A DNA stretch of 64,000 nt from Platycnemis pennipes (Eukaryota > Arthropoda > Insecta > Odonata > Platycnemididae): the NCBI GenBank assembly GCA_933228895.1, contig OW121853.1, forward strand, positions 125,384,133 through 125,448,132, read 5' to 3'. Made by a program: the position numbers and the translations under genes. Positions 44,805 to 53,974 of this stretch are shown here, in pieces. The notes beneath the pieces were generated by a model. The model was not told where the DNA came from. It saw only the letters and a list, made by a program, of their open reading frames with translations, and made no database searches. Within the stretch, counting starts at the first letter, position 1. Every line of letters begins with the position of its first letter.

Positions 44805-45574
44805 CTACATCTACATCTACACGATACTCTGCAAGCCACCGCGAGGGAGTGTGGCAGGGGGCGAAGATCACCAAGCATGCACTACTAACATGAAAACTAG
44901 CAACTATGTTGTGTCATGCAACTTGATTGCTAGTATCTATAGTATTTAAGGGGTTAATACATGCATCATGCACTACAGAATACTCTATTTCCCCTACCTA
45001 TCCGTTCGCTATGCTGCCTATTCTGTTCTCTTATAGTACGGGGAAAAAATGCCATTTTGAATCTATCGGTACGACAATCTATCTCTCTAATCTTATTTAT
45101 CTGGTCGAATCTAGCATAATACGCTGGTGTTTTTCATATGTGCCTAACATCTTCAGTAAAGCTATCCGAATGAAATTTCTCTAATAGATTCAATCTGTAC
45201 TTTAACCTACGCTCTGATAATGATTCCCACCCTAATTCTTTTATTAATTCTGAAACGCTACTCAACCTATCGTAACACCTTTTAACGCACCTAGCTGCCC
45301 TACGCTGCACACTATCTAGTTCTTTGATCAACCCTAATACATTAGGATCCCATACACTGGCTGCATAATCAAGGTGGGGCCTAACTAGTAAAAATTGCAT
45401 CGCTCTTCTGTCTTCTCATCACATTTTCCAAGTACTCTTTTTATAAATCCTAGCTTTCTCTTCGCTCGGCCGCATATTTCCCTTATGTGTCTTCCCTACG
45501 ATAAATCCTTAGTGATTGTTACACCTAAATACCTTATGGTTTCAACATTTTCGATCTTCGTGTTACTAATTTTA
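44805..45574 (-). mobile_element. LINE-B copy, 5'-truncated
   Basis: B-type tail and hairpin on the left, 3' UTR, then coding blocks KYRLNLLEKFHSDSF, RRAARCVKRCYD, SVWDPN and GKCD up to a break at ACTAATTTTA. The open frame 45134-45400 is the best piece. AGCAT at both ends (44800-44804 and 45575-45579) may be the target duplication. Confidence 0.8.
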
Positions 45575-45754
45575 AGCATGCATGAGTATCTATGAAATTG
45601 GTGTCGAGTTTCAAGTCATGCAAGGTATTCGTCCTCAGAAGTCCTATATGATTGGGATTTGGTAGTTTTTTTCTTTATTTCCCTAATTACTTTTAAAGGT
45701 GTGGTGTTTTTTATGTATTGTTCATTTTTGTTTGTTGTCTCATTGCTCCTGGTG

Positions 45755-45817
45755 TTGATGCACCCCCTGCCACACACCCTACAGGTGGCTTGCAGGGTAT
45801 TTCGTAGATATAGATAT
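45755..45817 (+). mobile_element. LINE 3' end only
   Basis: CACCCCCTGCCACACACC, hairpin and TCGTAGATATAGATATAG tail. Confidence 0.65.
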
Positions 45818-45829
45818 AGAAGAGACCCG

Positions 45830-46220
45830 AGGAGGGTGATTGCACACTCTGCAGAAAGACGCACACGCACCGAATCCCTCTCTTTGCCTTGCATCACCCG
45901 TTGGGAAACTCAGAAGAGTCGCAGCATTCCTCGGCCCACACCCAGGGGGCACTCACCATCGGCACTCCCTCCCAACGTCCTTGACCCGCATTTTTTCACG
46001 CGCTTGTTTTCTCGGGAAAACAAAAAAAAATTAACAACCAAGTGCTCAAATTCCCATTTCAATCCAATTCCCTTGACTGAGACACACGACGGACAGCCAG
46101 CATGAAAAGATGATCTGCCCCGTTTAGGAGGATGTCGACTTAGCGTTAAAAACGAGCCTTTGATCACTCCCGTGCAATAAGGCACGAGATAGCTGAACCG
46201 AAACTGACGTGTAAGCGAAA
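45830..46220. other. intron 1 sequence, nothing recognised
   Basis: Moderately GC-rich with open frames on both strands; no exon recognised. Confidence 0.3.
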
Positions 46221-46226
46221 AGAATA

Positions 46227-46318
46227 CACCTACACAATACCCTGCAAGCCACCATAAAGGTGTGAGGCAGGGGGGGAATTCACTCCAAAAATGCATTATA
46301 TATCATGCATAAAAATAC
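46227..46318 (-). mobile_element. LINE-A 3' end only
   Basis: CACAATACCCTGCAAGCC, A-type hairpin (CATAAAGGTGTG) and the ATATATCATGCATAAAAA segment of the 3' UTR. Confidence 0.65.
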
Positions 46319-46439
46319 AGTAGGTTGAATGGACAACAGATCTTCGGGGTCAGCTTTAGCGCTAATGGCGATCAATCAATCTGACAGAATGGTGGCTCTT
46401 AGTTGCATTCTTTGCTGCATGGAAGTAAGTGGTAAATAC

Positions 46440-46510
46440 TAAATAGTAGGTCTTAGTTGCATGTAAATGGTGCATGTTTGGTGATCTTCAGCCCATGCCA
46501 CACACCATCT
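46440..46510 (+). mobile_element. LINE 3' UTR scrap
   Basis: GTTGCATGTAAATGGTGC, GTTTGGTGATCTTC and GCCACACACC are present; the hairpin is incomplete. Confidence 0.5.
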
Positions 46511-46914
46511 AGGCTACATTTAAAAATTTTAAAACGACTTAATGGTGCAATTCGGCATGAGAAGGCTCTACCGAAACTCAGACGTGAAAGCCAAAGAACT
46601 ATTCGCGATAATAAGCATGTTCACTCTGGAAAGATCACCCGATGGTTTAAAGACAAGTGGACAAAGCAATAGACTTCAGGGTTAGCTTTAGTGGCGATTA
46701 ATCAATGTGACAGTGATAACCATTTGCCCAGGTTTATTGCCACTGAAAATCTCCAGAGCATCAATCCATATTCTTCATGGACCAAATAGAGAGAAAAAGG
46801 ATAAGTTGAAGAAGCTTGCAGTATAATTGAAATCGAAGGTAATCGGCCAAATATAATTTCGGCCACTGACTACAACTGGTCGGATGTTGGTAATCGAGGT
46901 TGGTGGGGGAACTG

Positions 46915-47236
46915 GTTGGGAATATTTATCAGATAGTAGGTTAAAGTCCCAATTAAATCCCCTGCAGAAATTTAAAACGGATAGCTTTACTGAAGGTTGA
47001 GTAGTGTTTCAGAATTAATACAAGAATTAGGGTGGGAATCATTAGCAGAGCGTAGGTTAATGTACAGATTAAATCTATAAGAGAAATTTCAATCGGATAG
47101 CTTTACTGAAAATGTTAGGCACATATAAAAACACCAGCGTATTATGTTAGATTCGATCAGATAAATAAGATTAGAGAGATAGATTTTCGTAATGATAAAT
47201 TCGAAATGGCATTTTTCCCCCGTACTATAAGAGAAC
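46915..47236 (+). mobile_element. two joined LINE-C/B coding scraps
   Basis: The first scrap (46915-46997) ends GATAGCTTTACTGAAGG. The second (46998-47236) starts at SELIQELGWESLAE and runs through CRTDRF-like codons to CTATAAGAGAACAG, where a different repeat begins. Confidence 0.7.
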
Positions 47237-47830
47237 AGGGTGTCTATTACGGATCTTTCTATAAGGCAGTTATCGAACGGTAAGGTAGTTTCCGTTCGAT
47301 ACGAATCGTTCGACAACTGAAATGCTATTACGGTCCGTCTGTTGATATCGTTCGATAAATATGACGATACGGCGGAGGAGTTGTCGTTCGTTACGGGGCA
47401 AATAGTACGATAAAGCTATTACGGTTCTTCATATCGAACGGTAGCGGCTTATCGAAAGCACGATATCCTACAGCGGGTTACGGACCGTCTGTAACTCCCT
47501 TGTCGTTCGATACGGGAGTTCACCTACGACATTTATTCAAGGAAATGAGCAAATATATCAATGGATACTGTATTCTAATGGTTACATTACTATTATTATT
47601 GAATGCACTGCAAACTGATATACCTAATAACGCAATGGGGTGAGAATTAGAATTACAATGACATTATTTCTTGTCGTTCAATTCGGGAGTTCACCTATGA
47701 TGTTTATTCAAAGAAATGAGCAAATATACCGATGGATACTGTATTCTAATGGTTGAATTAGTATTATCATTGTATGCACTTCAAATTGATATACGTTATA
47801 ATGAAATGTGGCGAGAATTTGCATCAAATT
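47237..47830. repeat. TCGAACG-rich block with 171-bp tandem duplication
   Basis: GGTGTCTATTACGG opens a block with repeated GTTCGATA/TATCGAACG and TTACGGACCGTCTGT-like motifs. From 47499 a unit beginning CTTGTCGTTCGATACGGG is repeated at 47670 (CTTGTCGTTCAATTCGGG), period 171 bp, running to about 47825. Probably an unclassified DNA element inserted in LINE sequence. Confidence 0.6.
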
Positions 47831-48046
47831 GTTTTACACTCAAAGTATAGGTAAACGCTGAAACATAATGCATGAGATCGCGTAACGAGGCATAGCTCGC
47901 AACTATTAATGCGTCAATCTATTGTGTAGTTTACAAGCACCACTCTTTCAACAGGCTTCTTAAAGGATTTCTATCGAGTTTTATACAACCATAGAATTGT
48001 ACTCCGTATAAATTCTTTGCAGGGCGCTCGCCCCTTATCGATAGCG

Positions 48047-48070
48047 GTGGCCGAGTGGGCTAAGGCGTAG
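48047..48070 (+). other. tRNA/SINE 5'-half fragment
   Basis: GCGGTGGCCGAGTGGGCTAAG has a perfect box A and the start of a tRNA-Leu/Ser-like or SINE head, but the T arm is absent; it is cut by sequence before LINE copy A10. Confidence 0.4.
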
Positions 48071-48094
48071 TATCAATATTTTTGATTTTTATTC

Positions 48095-48892
48095 ATGACA
48101 AATGTGAAAAAGCTTCGTCTATTTGCCGATGACGCAGTAGTGTACACGGAAATTCTATGCCCGAACGATAAAGAATATTTAAATATTGACCTACAAGCAA
48201 TTGAAACTTGGTGTGATACATGGCAGTTAGAATTAAACTTTAAGAAATGTCTTGTAATGAATTTTTGGAAAAAGAATAGCTCTCCTCCTACCACTTACAA
48301 AATAAGTAATAATGAATTAACAAACGTGGAATCCATTAAATATCTTGGAATAAGACTGACAAATGATCTTTCCTGGGGTAAACACATTCGTGAAATAATG
48401 GGTCAAGCGAATCGTAAACTGGGTTTCATTAAAATAGTATTGGGTAAATGTGACGATCATGTACGAGAAATCAGCTACTTTTCCCTTGTTAGACCTCATT
48501 TGGAATATGCTGCCAGTGTATGGGATCCCTACGAAATCGGTCTAAGTAATGACCTTGAACGTGTGCAGCGAAGATCGGCAAGATTTGTAAAGGGACGATA
48601 CGATAATTATATTAGCGTAACCAGTCTATTAAATGAATTGAAATGGGAATCATTGTCAGATCGCAGGTTGAAATTTAGACTTAATCTCTTCCACAAATTC
48701 CAAGGCAATATTTTCAGTGATGATGTTAAAAATATTTTACGAACCCCAACTTACTATGGCAGACTGGACCATAATCATAAAGTTAGAGAAATTGATTGCC
48801 GAACTGACCGATTCAAAATGTCCTTTTTCCCTCGCACAATAAGAGATACGAATAACGGTAAATATGTCCTATCGGAGAGTAGCAATGAATAG
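48095..48892 (+). CDS. LINE-A reverse transcriptase, C-terminal 265 residues
   Basis: Open frame of copy A10. It starts just before LRLFADDAVVY (residues 8-18), so it keeps the FADD catalytic box but not the earlier RT motifs. It continues through IETWCDTWQLELNFKKC, YLGIRLTNDLSWGKH, KCDDHVREISYFSLVRPHLE, SVWDPYEIGLSNDLERVQRR, CRTDRFKMSFFPRTIRD and ends LSESSNE. No stop or frameshift is present, which fits a recent insertion. The first few residues come from flanking DNA. Confidence 0.85.
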   Translation: MTNVKKLRLFADDAVVYTEILCPNDKEYLNIDLQAIETWCDTWQLELNFKKCLVMNFWKKNSSPPTTYKISNNELTNVESIKYLGIRLTNDLSWGKHIREIMGQANRKLGFIKIVLGKCDDHVREISYFSLVRPHLEYAASVWDPYEIGLSNDLERVQRRSARFVKGRYDNYISVTSLLNELKWESLSDRRLKFRLNLFHKFQGNIFSDDVKNILRTPTYYGRLDHNHKVREIDCRTDRFKMSFFPRTIRDTNNGKYVLSESSNE

Positions 48893-49123
48893 CATTGGTA
48901 GCTGCATGTTGGTATGAGTACTTAAAGCTAACCCTACTAACAGAATGTTTTTACATGTTTGCTTTGCAATTTCTATCTTTTTTAAATAGTGTAGTTCTGA
49001 CTACTATATTAATACTATTCCTTTTTTATGCATGATATGTAGTGCATTGTTGGTGAGCAATCACCCCCTGCCACACACCCTTGTGGTGGCTTGCAGGGTA
49101 TTATGTAGATGTAGATGTAGATA
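48101..49123 (+). mobile_element. LINE-A copy A10, 5'-truncated, nearly intact C-terminus
   Basis: A plus-strand insertion of about 1.02 kb with RT C-terminal region, 3' UTR, hairpin and a GTAGATGTAGATGTAGATA tail. ATGACA at 48095-48100 and 49124-49129 is a possible target duplication. Nearly identical to A1, A4 and A12. Confidence 0.85.
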
Positions 49124-49280
49124 ATGACATTTTGTCGAAACCATGGTCGAAACCAATAAAATCTTTGTGTGGAACGTACAAAGTGAATTTTGGTTTTGAT
49201 AAAATATGTCATTATCCTTGATAATGACAATTTGTCGAAACCAATAAAATCTTTGTGTGGAACGTACAAAGTGAATTTTC
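49119..49280 (+). repeat. duplicated 60-bp unit with GTCGAAACC
   Basis: GATAATGACA(A/T)TTTGTCGAAACC, then AATAAAATCTTTGTGTGG and AACGTACAAAGTG, occur twice (about 49119-49193 and 49219-49279). The first copy has an extra ATGGTCGAAACC. It carries the TTGATAATGAC...GTCGAAACC signature. Confidence 0.7.
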
Positions 49281-49499
49281 ATTTCCAATCAAGTGGTTCC
49301 ACAAATTTTAGCCTCAAACTTTGAACTAGATGTCTTCTCTTAAGAAATCACAGAATTACTCGAATGTAAGACGTAGTCCATTTCGAAAAAAATCTTCGGT
49401 ATTTTTCCTGAAAGAAGAGGTTCTCGTTCTGAAGAAATTACGCATGACAGGGGAATGACTATGGGATAGTAGGAAGGCGTAATCAAACCCTAAGAGCAA

Positions 49500-49935
49500 T
49501 CGTCACTGCGTTTAAGTCGAGAAGCGCATGTCCAAATGGACGGACAGCGAAAAGGCAAGAAGTGGCGCGGGCGGAGACTTGAGCTCTCGACTACTCCGAG
49601 CGTTCAAGTTTCCGCACCCGCGCGCCGCCGCGACAGTTCCGTTATGCTCCCTCCTTCCTGCGGGGGACGATGGGGCGGCGATCGAGGGGAGGGGGGGGAG
49701 GAGCATCCGCCCCCTCTTAACGCGCGTACGGGCTCTCGGATGTCGTAACCGGAGAAGGGCGGGCAGCGCGGCGAGGGAGAAAGTCCGCCTACGCGGAGAG
49801 CGAGCGCATTCCCTCCCGTTCCACCTCAGCCCAATTCGGAAGGAATGCCAGCGCTCGGAGGAGGAAATTGGCTTCATCAAATGTCAAAGGGAGCGGCGGG
49901 ATCCGACGAGAGAGAGAGGAGGCGATCACTAGGGC
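49500..49935. other. CpG-rich island in intron 1
   Basis: Very CpG-dense, with long overlapping frames on both strands and no splice-bounded exon recognised. About 3 kb downstream of exon 1, so it could be an intronic promoter or enhancer; this is inference. Confidence 0.35.
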
Positions 49936-50029
49936 CAGATCCCAGAGCCCTCCTTCAGGAAACCAATGGACATCCGAAAATTAATGGCAATCAGTGAAAA
50001 TCAATGCACATTGAAAAAATTAAAAAAAC

Positions 50030-50285
50030 TTCAACCCGAAGGTTGGTTTTTGATAGCTGAGGATAGAGCTCACCCCGTAATATGCCATTGGCGTATGTAA
50101 TTCGCACATTCAGATTAGGGGGGGCCATTTCCTTTCCCTGGGCCACCTGCGATTCCCTATGGAGTTCGTACACGTAGAAAATCCATTCGCGAGGATTTTA
50201 GGTGGGGGTGTCTGGAAAGGACTTCCTCCCGGTATTTGCACCCGGAACCCTCCCATTGTTCTATCCACAAGGCCACCACGACCAA
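50030..50285 (-). mobile_element. SINE type S1, copy 1 (tRNA-derived)
   Basis: The minus-strand head GTGGTGGCCTTGTGGATAG has a box A-like element, a decayed box B follows, then the S1 body: GGTGGCCCAGGGAAAGGAA, CTGAATGTGCGAATTAC and GGTGAGCTCTATCC. It ends in a T-rich (A-rich on plus) stretch near 50030. It matches the copy at 53975-54205. Confidence 0.7.
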
Positions 50286-50286
50286 A

Positions 50287-50490
50287 TAGCCGGCCCCGGT
50301 GGCGGCGAGGTTAACTCCTAGCCTGCCAATCCTAGGGTCTCGGGTTCGAGTCCCGTCTCGGTGCGTTTTTCTCAACCCAGGGAATCGGTGTTTGTCAAGC
50401 TGTGTTGGTTCAGCCCATGGGGAACCTGATGACACGCCGATGCCCATTGGGATCCCAGGTGTATATGGACCAACAGAAGGATCCAGAAGC
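50287..50490 (+). mobile_element. SINE type S2, copy 2 (tRNA-derived)
   Basis: Head GCCGGCCCCGGTGGCGGCGA with box A-like sequence, perfect box B GGTTCGAGTCC (50343-50353), a body of about 110 bp and an A9 tail near 50491-50499. It starts 2 bp from the head of the oppositely oriented S1 copy. Confidence 0.7.
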
Positions 50491-50509
50491 AAAAAAAAAC
50501 ATGAGATTC

Positions 50510-51060
50510 CTTGTGAGGCAAGAACAGCAGGGATTTTTAAGATGGAAAATATGTATATGTATAATAATAAATTGTAAATGATAGAATCAAGAAAAGTTTA
50601 TAATGATACCCTTAATACTACTTTTTTGATTGATTAAAACGTCACATTCGCGGAGAGCGAGCTGACACATCAAGGTGAATTAATTGGGCATCTCAATGTT
50701 TTTATTGGAAATTAATTGGGAAAACGGAGAGTTTAAAATGACTGGTACCCCCATACACCGTGCGTGTCCTGAACGAATAAACCTGAGGCGGAGTTGAGGT
50801 GGATCCTACACAACTCATCTCCTTATGTATGCATGGGTATCCGAGGTGTTCCCCGCAAAACTTTCAGGCCAGAATCACGCGTTTTTACACGCTTCTACAG
50901 TGGTGATGAATGGAGTTACTACTAATTCATCTAGTGTGATTATCATACATTTAGGTCTAAGAAAAACGTTGTCCTTCATCCCTGTGAGGAGCTGGTAGGA
51001 ACAGCAGAAACTGAAAAAGGTGTGAACTATGAAGAGCACTGGAAAAAAAGCTAGAACTAC
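50510..51060. other. intron 1 sequence, nothing recognised
   Basis: No repeat family or exon recognised. Confidence 0.3.
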
Positions 51061-51064
51061 CGAT

Positions 51065-51600
51065 GGAGCGATATTATAAAAGCACCGGCGTATTATGCTA
51101 CATTCGACCAGATAAATAACATAAGAAAGATAGATTATCGTACTGATGGATTCAAAATGTCGTTTTTCCCCTTACTATAAGAGAGCACAATAGGCAGCAT
51201 AGCAAAGGAATAGGTCGGCGAAATATTTTAGAGTAGTGTGTAGTGCATGATGCATGTATTAACAACCAATCCCTTAATTTCTATGTAGATACTAACAATC
51301 TAGTAAAGATAAAATACTTGGTTGCTTCCACAATTTATTTAGACTCCACCGGTTTCAACCTTTACAACCTGTAAAGTTTGAAACCGGTAGAGTCTAAATA
51401 AATTGTGGAAGCAACCAGGTGTTTCATCTTTACTATGTCTAAATTCCACGAAGGAAACTTGCCGACCATCGATTTTATACTATTAATCTAGTTGTATGTT
51501 TCCATTTAGTAGCTTGTTTGCGTGCCAGTAGTGCATGCTTGGTGATCTTCACCCCCTGCCACACACGCGGTGACTTGCAGGGTATTGCGTAGGTGTACAT
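51065..51600 (+). mobile_element. LINE-C copy interrupted by a foldback insertion
   Basis: Coding end (AYYATFDQINN-like through MSFFPL), C-type 3' UTR with TGTAGATACTAACAATCTAG, then the foldback insert 51304-51478, then TTGTATGTTTCCATTTAG, hairpin (shortened) and tail GCGTAGGTGTACATG. Confidence 0.75.
51304..51478. mobile_element. foldback retroelement insert, second copy of this architecture
   Basis: Two inverted 65-bp arms (51302-51366 and 51370-51434, about 60 matches) around a 3-nt loop, then 44 bp that belong to one side only (51435-51478). ACTAACAATCTAG (51291-51303) and ACTATTAATCTAG (51479-51491) look like a slightly diverged target duplication. The right arm reads TTTGAAACCGGTAGAG then AATAAATTGTGG, in the same order as the insert at 16602. 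Confidence 0.6.
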
Positions 51601-51689
51601 GTACATGCCATCTGTAAATTTCATGGGCATGAAGTTGAATGAGATGAATTAAAATGCATCGCACTGGGGTAACACCACACGGATAGTAT

Positions 51690-51935
51690 ATCCGAGGGAT
51701 AGCGAGGGACTCTCACGCGGGGCCGTGTCACTGCGCCTCTCGTGAAAGCGCCCACCGGACGTGCATTCCTCCTCGCCCTACGAGGAGCAGATGAAAGCCC
51801 TCGCTGGGCCGCCCTTGCAATCCCTTCTCTCCCATTGGGTGAAATGAGCGGGCCGCCGCAGACGCTGGCGTGCACGTAGCACGCATCCCCGGCCGCTGAG
51901 GACCTCTCGCAGAACCGTTTCGATGGGTCACCCAC
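51690..51935. other. CpG-rich island
   Basis: Open frames on the minus strand only reflect composition; no splice-bounded exon recognised. About 1 kb downstream of exon 1. Confidence 0.3.
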
Positions 51936-52029
51936 CGTTTATTGTATTTATATGTAAACTAACGAATAAATGCTGAATTAAACAATATAAAACAAGATTC
52001 ATAAGGCTATACCTATCGTCACATCTCTT

Positions 52030-52261
52030 AAGGCCGCTTTACACGCACAATTTTTTGCACAATTTCTTGTACAAACTCTTGTATGAGGAAATTGTATCGT
52101 GTAAAGCGGCAAATTGTACGAACGCTTGTGCGATTGTCTGAATGACAGAACGGGAAATAGAACCTGTTCTAATTCCATTCAGACAAACACAATTTCCTTC
52201 AGTTTATACAAGCGTTTGTACAAGAAACTGTACAAAAAATTGTATCGTGTAAAGCGGCCTT
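52030..52261. mobile_element. 232-bp MITE with long TIRs
   Basis: Ends are AAGGCCGCTTTACACG and its inverse CGTGTAAAGCGGCCTT, with matching continuing for about 50 bp (ACAATTTTTT, TTTCTTGTACAAAC, CTTGTA). An extra internal GTATCGTGTAAAGCGGC lies at 52096-52112. Non-coding. The target duplication is not clear (flanks CTCTT and TTGGC). Confidence 0.75.
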
Positions 52262-52269
52262 TTGGCCAA

Positions 52270-52900
52270 AAATCAACTATTTATACCTGCCTGTGAAAAA
52301 CCATCTTTGCCAACAAAAGGTCACCAGCTCGAATCCCACCTCCTCAAGTGCTGATGTCGTTTTTGAATTATTTTTTAACTCCGATGTACTAATGTATAAT
52401 CTTATAAGTTGATGCGCTAAAAAGTTAATTCCACTACGAGGAAAATGAAAGGCATTCAATTGAATGTCGACATCGAATACGAAAATTTACGATTTGTGAA
52501 TGCAGGAATTAGTTGTTCAAAAGAGTTTATCAGAGAACAACCAACAGGTTAATATAATCAGATTCTCTAGACCCGAAATTTTGAATCACCTCAAGTAGGT
52601 ACTCCATGCACACATGGCACTATATCATCCTGTAAAAGAAACGCCGACAGTGACTAGAAAGATACAGACTTGGAGAAAGGAGAAAAACAGTGGGAGGCTT
52701 TGAACTCATCCACGTGGAATGCGGAAAAAATTCCGCTCTCCGCATTTCCGCGGGGCGATATATAAACAATTAGGGATGATGAAACGCCCTCTGTGCGCGG
52801 CGCAGAGAACCGCCAAAACACAAGAGGAATGCCGTCCAGCAGCTGCGCGCCCGCCGCGTTTCACATGTCGCGTTTTTATCGAGATCCATCCCGAGGGGAA
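52270..52900. other. start of intron 1, nothing recognised
   Basis: Single-copy-looking sequence downstream of exon 1. Confidence 0.3.
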
Positions 52901-52914
52901 GATAGGAAGCTTAC

Positions 52915-53028
52915 CTCAACAGTGAAGTAGAGAGTTTCCCGGGTGAGTAGTTGGACGGCGGCATACTTCTTGGGACTGGAGAGAGTGGTGCTGCAGGACT
53001 GCACTGGGCCGCTGACAGTGCTGCGCAT
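52915..53028 (-). CDS. ex: expanded exon 1, start codon and first 38 residues
   Basis: The ATG at 53028-53026 opens a 38-codon segment that ends at GTTGAG|GTAAGC (donor at 52914), phase 0. The peptide starts MRSTVSGPVQ and ends in RETLYFTVE, which resembles the first beta strand of a FERM F1 lobe (compare the TLYF segment of Drosophila Expanded). The start is supported because an in-frame TAG lies 13 codons upstream within the same exon (53067-53065) and no other in-frame ATG lies between. The exon runs straight into exon 2 without a frame break. An out-of-frame ATGTAG lies just upstream. Residues before the TLYF segment are poorly conserved in this family, so the exact start rests on the sequence rather than on homology. 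Confidence 0.82.
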
Positions 53029-53076
53029 GCTGCCTACATCCCGACACAAGCGCCCCCTACCGGCCTACAACAACTG
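53029..53076 (-). other. 5' UTR part of exon 1 with splice acceptor
   Basis: On the minus strand a strong pyrimidine tract (CTTTCTTTTGTTTCCAG, ending at 53074) precedes 45 nt of non-coding exon and then the ATG. This implies at least one upstream non-coding exon at higher coordinates, possibly beyond the window or in the GC-rich stretch near 54400-54800. Within the leader, ATGTAG at 53039-53034 is a start codon followed at once by a stop, out of frame with the main ATG. Confidence 0.6.
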
Positions 53077-53234
53077 GAAACAAAAGAAAGAGGGTCAAAA
53101 GCCATATTTGAAACACAAGTTTGATAACATTAACACTGAAATCAAAACGAAAGCACTGTGTCCACGAACGCTTCATGTTAAAACAAAATTAAAGACATGT
53201 ATCGTCCAGATATGCCTGTTATGCCATCCTTGTA

Positions 53235-53290
53235 CCTACGGATGGCAAAACAGCCGAAACGCGTAGTACGCAATCAATAAAATTTGTGGA
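53235..53290 (+). other. GATGGC...GCCGAAACG signature with AATAAA
   Basis: CTACGGATGGCAAAACAGCC then GAAACGCG, CAATCAATAAAATTTGTGG. It is one of the six loci with the same hairpin-and-AATAAA(n)TGTGG order, on the strand opposite to expanded and just upstream of its exon 1. Confidence 0.4.
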
Positions 53291-53299
53291 AAAGTGAAA

Positions 53300-53970
53300 T
53301 AGTATATCAGTACCTTTATAGTTTTGGCTGATGATTCTAATTATCACAGACATCTTTCAAGTCTTTAATCATTAGTAATTCGCGTAATATAATAAATAAT
53401 TATAGATGCTATTTCCTTTCCATGGATTTCAGAACAGTACGAAAAAGCACAAAGATGAAAACCGAGTCGTTGACAGGACTCCTGGAGGAAAAATATTTCT
53501 CTCTTTTTTCCTACACATTCAAAGGATTCGGGCCTCTTTGGATAACCGATCTCCACTCTCCGAAATAGTTGAGGGGGGGAAAATTTCCTCTGGAACGCTT
53601 TTTATGTCCCGTTATGGGAGGAAATGCCTATCGAATGACACGTCTTATGGAGGAGCATAGTGATGACAATGAATCATCTTCCTCTGTACTTTAACAATGA
53701 TCTTAACGACACAATCGTTCACAGGAGACGTGCCGAGTATATATACTAGTACATATAGACTAGTTTCATAGAAACCTGACAGGAGCAATTAAACAATGCC
53801 AGAGATGTTAGTATATGTACACATCTATATAGTACAAGGTTATGTGACGGGGTAAGTGCACCCAGTCCCAGTGTAGGGATAAATGACCAATGAAACCAAT
53901 TGTTAATAACCACATTATTGGCCGCACTGTTCAGCCAACTAAATCACCTTGCTCATTCACTCACTCAGTG
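53300..53970. other. upstream of expanded exon 1, nothing recognised
   Basis: AT-rich; no exon or element recognised. A non-coding first exon could lie here unseen. Confidence 0.3.
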
Positions 53971-53974
53971 ATTT

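Larger units (their letters stand above)
6961..53073 (-). other. ex: expanded-like FERM gene, 5' part (exons 1-3)
   Basis: This is the extent of the host gene that can be seen. Three exons on the minus strand (53073-52915, 35847-35748, 7040-6961) join with compatible phases: intron 1 is phase 0, intron 2 is phase 1, and exon 3 ends in phase 0. All donors are GT (GTAAGC, GTGAGT, GTAAGA) and all acceptors are pyrimidine-rich tracts ending in CAG. The joined peptide resembles the N-terminal F1 lobe of the FERM domain of Expanded/FRMD6. Expanded is an apical scaffold protein upstream of Hippo and Warts. Intron 1 is about 17.1 kb and intron 2 about 28.7 kb, both filled with transposons. The rest of the FERM domain should lie to the left of the window; I found no exon 4 between 1 and 6960. 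The family call is from memory of Drosophila Expanded and was not checked by a search. Confidence 0.8.
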
